Below the pieces are notes generated by a model. The model saw only the letters and a list, made by a program, of their open reading frames with translations. It was not told where the DNA came from and did no database searches. A stretch of 64,000 nucleotides of DNA, taken from assembly GCA_036500205.1 (NCBI GenBank), contig DASYCK010000079.1:1-64000 (forward strand), read 5' to 3'. Shown here piece after piece: positions 61,507 through 64,000 of this stretch; within the stretch, counting starts at the first letter, position 1; each line of letters starts with the position of its first letter. This DNA is from DASYCK01 sp036500205 (GTDB lineage Bacteria > Myxococcota_A > Polyangia > Fen-1088). Made by a program: the position numbers and the translations under genes.

Positions 61507-63033
61507 ATGTCCCCACGCCCCTCGATCGGCGACTCGCGCGTCGCCAGCAATCTTGGCTTGATCCTGTTCGGCGCCGGTCTGATGTCGGTCTCGGCCTTCT
61601 GCACGAAGGCGTCCGACAGCGGCGGCGGCTCCGGCTCGGGGGGCAAGTCCGGGGGGTCGACCGGCGGGTCGAACGGATCTAGCGGCGGCTCCAACGGCTC
61701 ATCGAGCGGCGGCGCGAACGGCTCTGGGGGGAGCAGCGCGTCGGGCGGCAGCTCCTCGGGGGGCACGACGAGCAGCGGAGGCAACAGCAGCGGCGGCAGC
61801 ACGAGCAGCGGCGGCTCCAGCAGCGGCGGCGCGGTCGGCTCGGGGGGCGTGACGGCGAGCTCGGGCGGAACCTCCGGCGGGGACGACGCCGCGACCACGG
61901 ACGCCGCCTGTCAGATGGCCACCATCATGTTCGCGCCGACGATTCCCACCGTGACGTTGCTCGTCGATCGGTCGGGCAGCATGTTCCACTGTCTCAGCGG
62001 CAACACCGGCGACGCGATCTGCGCCGACATGACCAACACCTCCTGGTACAACCTGAAGACTGCGATCGAGTCGGTGCTGACCCAGCTCGACTCGCAGGTG
62101 CGCTTCGGCTTCTCGACGGTCTGGGGCACCAACCCGGCGTCCGGTGGAATGTGCCCGTCGCTGCAGGGGATGACCACGGACGCCGTGCCTCCGGCCTTGA
62201 ACAACGCCGCCGCCATCACGAAGCTCTACGACGGTCTGGCGCTGCCGCCCAACAGCACGCAGTCGGGGATGAAGTTCGAGTCACCGGCCAGCGAGTCGAT
62301 CGCCGTCGCGGCGAAGGCGCTGGCGGCCGATACCAGCCCTGGCGGCAAGTACATCATCTTCTTGACCGACGGGCAGCCGGACTACTGCGACGACTCCAAC
62401 TCGCTGTGCGCCCCGGACTCCGTCGTCTACCAGTTGCAGGCGGCGGCCACGGCGGGCGTCAAGACGATCGTCTTCGGCGTGCAGACGTCGCTCTTCGATC
62501 TGGCGCCCGGCGTGTTGCAGTCGTTCGCCAACGCCGGCGCCGGCGAGCCGACGCTCGCCCCGGTGAAAACGGGCGGGACCGCGAACGACTTCTACGACCA
62601 GTGCAACGGCCTCGCCCCCTGGGCGGCCGACCTGGCCGCCTCCGGCAAACCCAGCATGCGGGGCTCGACGGCCGGCACGTACGCGACGACGATGGGGCCG
62701 ACGATGCCCTACCAGCCGAGCGCCTCGAATCTGAGCCAGCTGGTGACCCAGCTGACCGCGGCCATCAGCGGCGTCAAGAGCTGCGACTTCGATCTCGGCA
62801 ACGTCGGTGGCCAGTCGATCAAGGTCGATCTGACCCAGCTCGCCTCGGCGCACGTCTGCCTGGGCAAGACCTGCCCCGACACGACCGAGGTGACGCAGGA
62901 CGCGACCAACGGCTGGTCGATGTCGTCGGCGACGCAGCTCACGTTGAACGGCACCGCCTGCGACAAGTGGCGGATGCCGAACAACAACGACATCAGCTTC
63001 GACTTCCCCTGCAAGTCGATCATCTTCGAATGA
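61507..63033 (+). CDS. Exported von Willebrand-A protein with long Gly/Ser linker
   Basis: The 508-residue protein has a leader whose possible lipobox (SVSAFC) has an unusual Phe before Cys 32. An 85-residue Gly/Ser linker follows (about 36-125), then a vWA domain with metal-ion site DRSGS (about 154-158) and the TDGQPD block. A Cys-rich C-terminus follows. vWA domains bind ligands through a metal ion, often in adhesion. AGGAGG lies 9 bases before the ATG. A second vWA gene follows after 38 bp. Confidence 0.87.
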   Translation: MSPRPSIGDSRVASNLGLILFGAGLMSVSAFCTKASDSGGGSGSGGKSGGSTGGSNGSSGGSNGSSSGGANGSGGSSASGGSSSGGTTSSGGNSSGGSTSSGGSSSGGAVGSGGVTASSGGTSGGDDAATTDAACQMATIMFAPTIPTVTLLVDRSGSMFHCLSGNTGDAICADMTNTSWYNLKTAIESVLTQLDSQVRFGFSTVWGTNPASGGMCPSLQGMTTDAVPPALNNAAAITKLYDGLALPPNSTQSGMKFESPASESIAVAAKALAADTSPGGKYIIFLTDGQPDYCDDSNSLCAPDSVVYQLQAAATAGVKTIVFGVQTSLFDLAPGVLQSFANAGAGEPTLAPVKTGGTANDFYDQCNGLAPWAADLAASGKPSMRGSTAGTYATTMGPTMPYQPSASNLSQLVTQLTAAISGVKSCDFDLGNVGGQSIKVDLTQLASAHVCLGKTCPDTTEVTQDATNGWSMSSATQLTLNGTACDKWRMPNNNDISFDFPCKSIIFE

Positions 63034-63071
63034 CCCGCGCGCGCCATGCCACGAAAAGCAGAAAGAAGCCC

Positions 63072-64000
63072 ATGGGGATGAGAGATACGCGTTCCGGCGT
63101 CCGGACCTGGATGTTCGCATCCCTCGCCCTGGCGAGCGGCGCGGTCGGTTGCAAGACCATCGCCCCCTCGACGGGCGGCAGTGGAGGGGGCAATGGTTCG
63201 GGCAGCGGCGGCAGCGGCAGCGGGCAGGACGCCGGCGGCCTGGACGTCCCCATGATGCCCGACGTGGCCATGGAGCACCTCTCGTCGGGCGATGCGGGGG
63301 ACGCGGTGGGGGACGGCATCTGCGCCGCCACCACATCGTCGGCGATGCTGGTCCCGCTCGACCTCTACGTGATGATGGACAGCTCGAAGTCGATGAACGA
63401 GACCGACTCGATGGGGACCGACAAGTGGACCGATCTCAAGAACGCCATGTCGAGCTTCTTCAACGACGCCAACTCGAAGAGCTTCAACGTGGCGCTGTCC
63501 TACTTTCCCGACGAGCAGGGGGGCGTACCGGAGGTTTGCAACACGGACGCCGATTGCACCAGCGGAACGAACCCGTGCGATCAGCGAAAGGCCTGCGTCG
63601 CCAAGGCACAGTTCAGCATGGCGCCGTCGACCCTGTGCACGAAAGACGCCGACTGTGTCACGGCCGGTGACGGCGATTCCTGCGTCCCCATTCAAAAGTG
63701 CCCCGTCGGACCGAACTGCCAGCAGCGAAGCTGCGTGGCTGGCCCCAGCTCGACGACCAGCTGTCCCACCGGCTGTACGCCCTACACCGGCTATTGCCGG
63801 GGACGAGACATCTGCCAGTCCGATGACTACGCGACGCCGAAGGTACCGTTTGGCTCGCTCTCGGACTCGTCCGTCGTCTCGGCGCTGACCACGTCGCTCG
63901 CCAATCATTCACCGAGCGGCTTCACGCCCACCGGCCCCGCGCTGACGGGCGCCCTGAAGGCGGCCCAGCAAAACGCCATCGACCACCCCGATCACAAGAC
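63072..64000 (+). CDS. von Willebrand-A lipoprotein (partial, cut by window edge)
   Basis: The frame is open to the edge, at least 309 residues. A lipoprotein leader ends SGAVGC (Cys 27), a Gly/Ser linker follows, and a vWA domain has DSSKS (about 103-107) in place for metal binding. A Cys-rich insert (about 155-255, many Cys spaced by 4-10 residues, such as CNTDADC) interrupts the domain and probably forms disulfides. It follows a related vWA gene, so the pair may be paralogues. Starts at 63072 and 63078 are both possible. Confidence 0.87.
   Translation, partial: MGMRDTRSGVRTWMFASLALASGAVGCKTIAPSTGGSGGGNGSGSGGSGSGQDAGGLDVPMMPDVAMEHLSSGDAGDAVGDGICAATTSSAMLVPLDLYVMMDSSKSMNETDSMGTDKWTDLKNAMSSFFNDANSKSFNVALSYFPDEQGGVPEVCNTDADCTSGTNPCDQRKACVAKAQFSMAPSTLCTKDADCVTAGDGDSCVPIQKCPVGPNCQQRSCVAGPSSTTSCPTGCTPYTGYCRGRDICQSDDYATPKVPFGSLSDSSVVSALTTSLANHSPSGFTPTGPALTGALKAAQQNAIDHPDHK

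Overview
The window is very GC-rich, tightly packed DNA with strong G/C preference at third codon positions. Together with Gly/Ser-linker lipoproteins, a DUF1501-like/cytochrome-type pair, a TonB-domain/receptor fusion, a DUF4912 protein and DUF4175 membrane proteins, this suggests a deltaproteobacterial-type organism, most likely Myxococcota (Polyangia-like), that carries flagella. The taxonomy is inferred from gene content. No transposase, integrase or CRISPR array was seen.

Layout. (1) 1-2497, minus: a large membrane protein with a type-1 periplasmic-binding fold, cut by the window edge. (2) 2596-15574, minus: a flagellar operon in the order fliL, fliM, fliN, fliO, fliP, fliQ, a 512-bp gene-free stretch full of small hairpins, fliR, flhB, flhA, flhF, flhG, fliA, then an HDOD-GGDEF gene. 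A second HDOD gene (15788) diverges from fliL. (3) 16946-28567, plus: a haem-motif lipoprotein with a DUF1501-like Tat protein; a TonB-domain/TonB-dependent-receptor fusion translationally coupled to two lipoproteins; another lipoprotein; a GT2 and a GT87-like glycosyltransferase. (4) 28564-29259, minus: an orphan ParA/MinD-like ATPase. (5) 29408-38939, plus: bacterial alpha-2-macroglobulin, PbpC and an L,D-transpeptidase lipoprotein, coupled by 4-base overlaps. (6) 38943-39971: a degenerate receiver protein and a small Cys/His protein, separated by an AT-richer control region with four 11-bp repeats. (7) 40048-51230, minus: phoU, pstB, pstA, pstC, phoR, phoB, then glgA, a GH57 branching enzyme and a DUF4912 protein ending in octapeptide repeats. 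A good Pho box lies upstream of pstC. pstS is not in the window. (8) 51388 onward: tRNA-Val(CAC) and a HEAT-like protein; trmH coupled to an AsmA-like/GT51 fusion; an ECF sigma factor diverging from a DUF4175 protein plus metalloprotease pair; a one-zinc-centre protein; and two von Willebrand-A lipoproteins, the last cut by the right edge.

The main themes are assembly and polar placement of a flagellum, phosphate sensing next to glycogen synthesis, and cell-envelope construction and defence: two separate GT51 transglycosylases, an L,D-transpeptidase, alpha-2-macroglobulin and many lipoproteins. The best candidates for new biology are the AsmA-GT51 fusion, the octapeptide-repeat DUF4912 protein, the three-gene alpha-2-macroglobulin operon, the TonB/receptor fusion operon and the hairpin array inside the flagellar operon.
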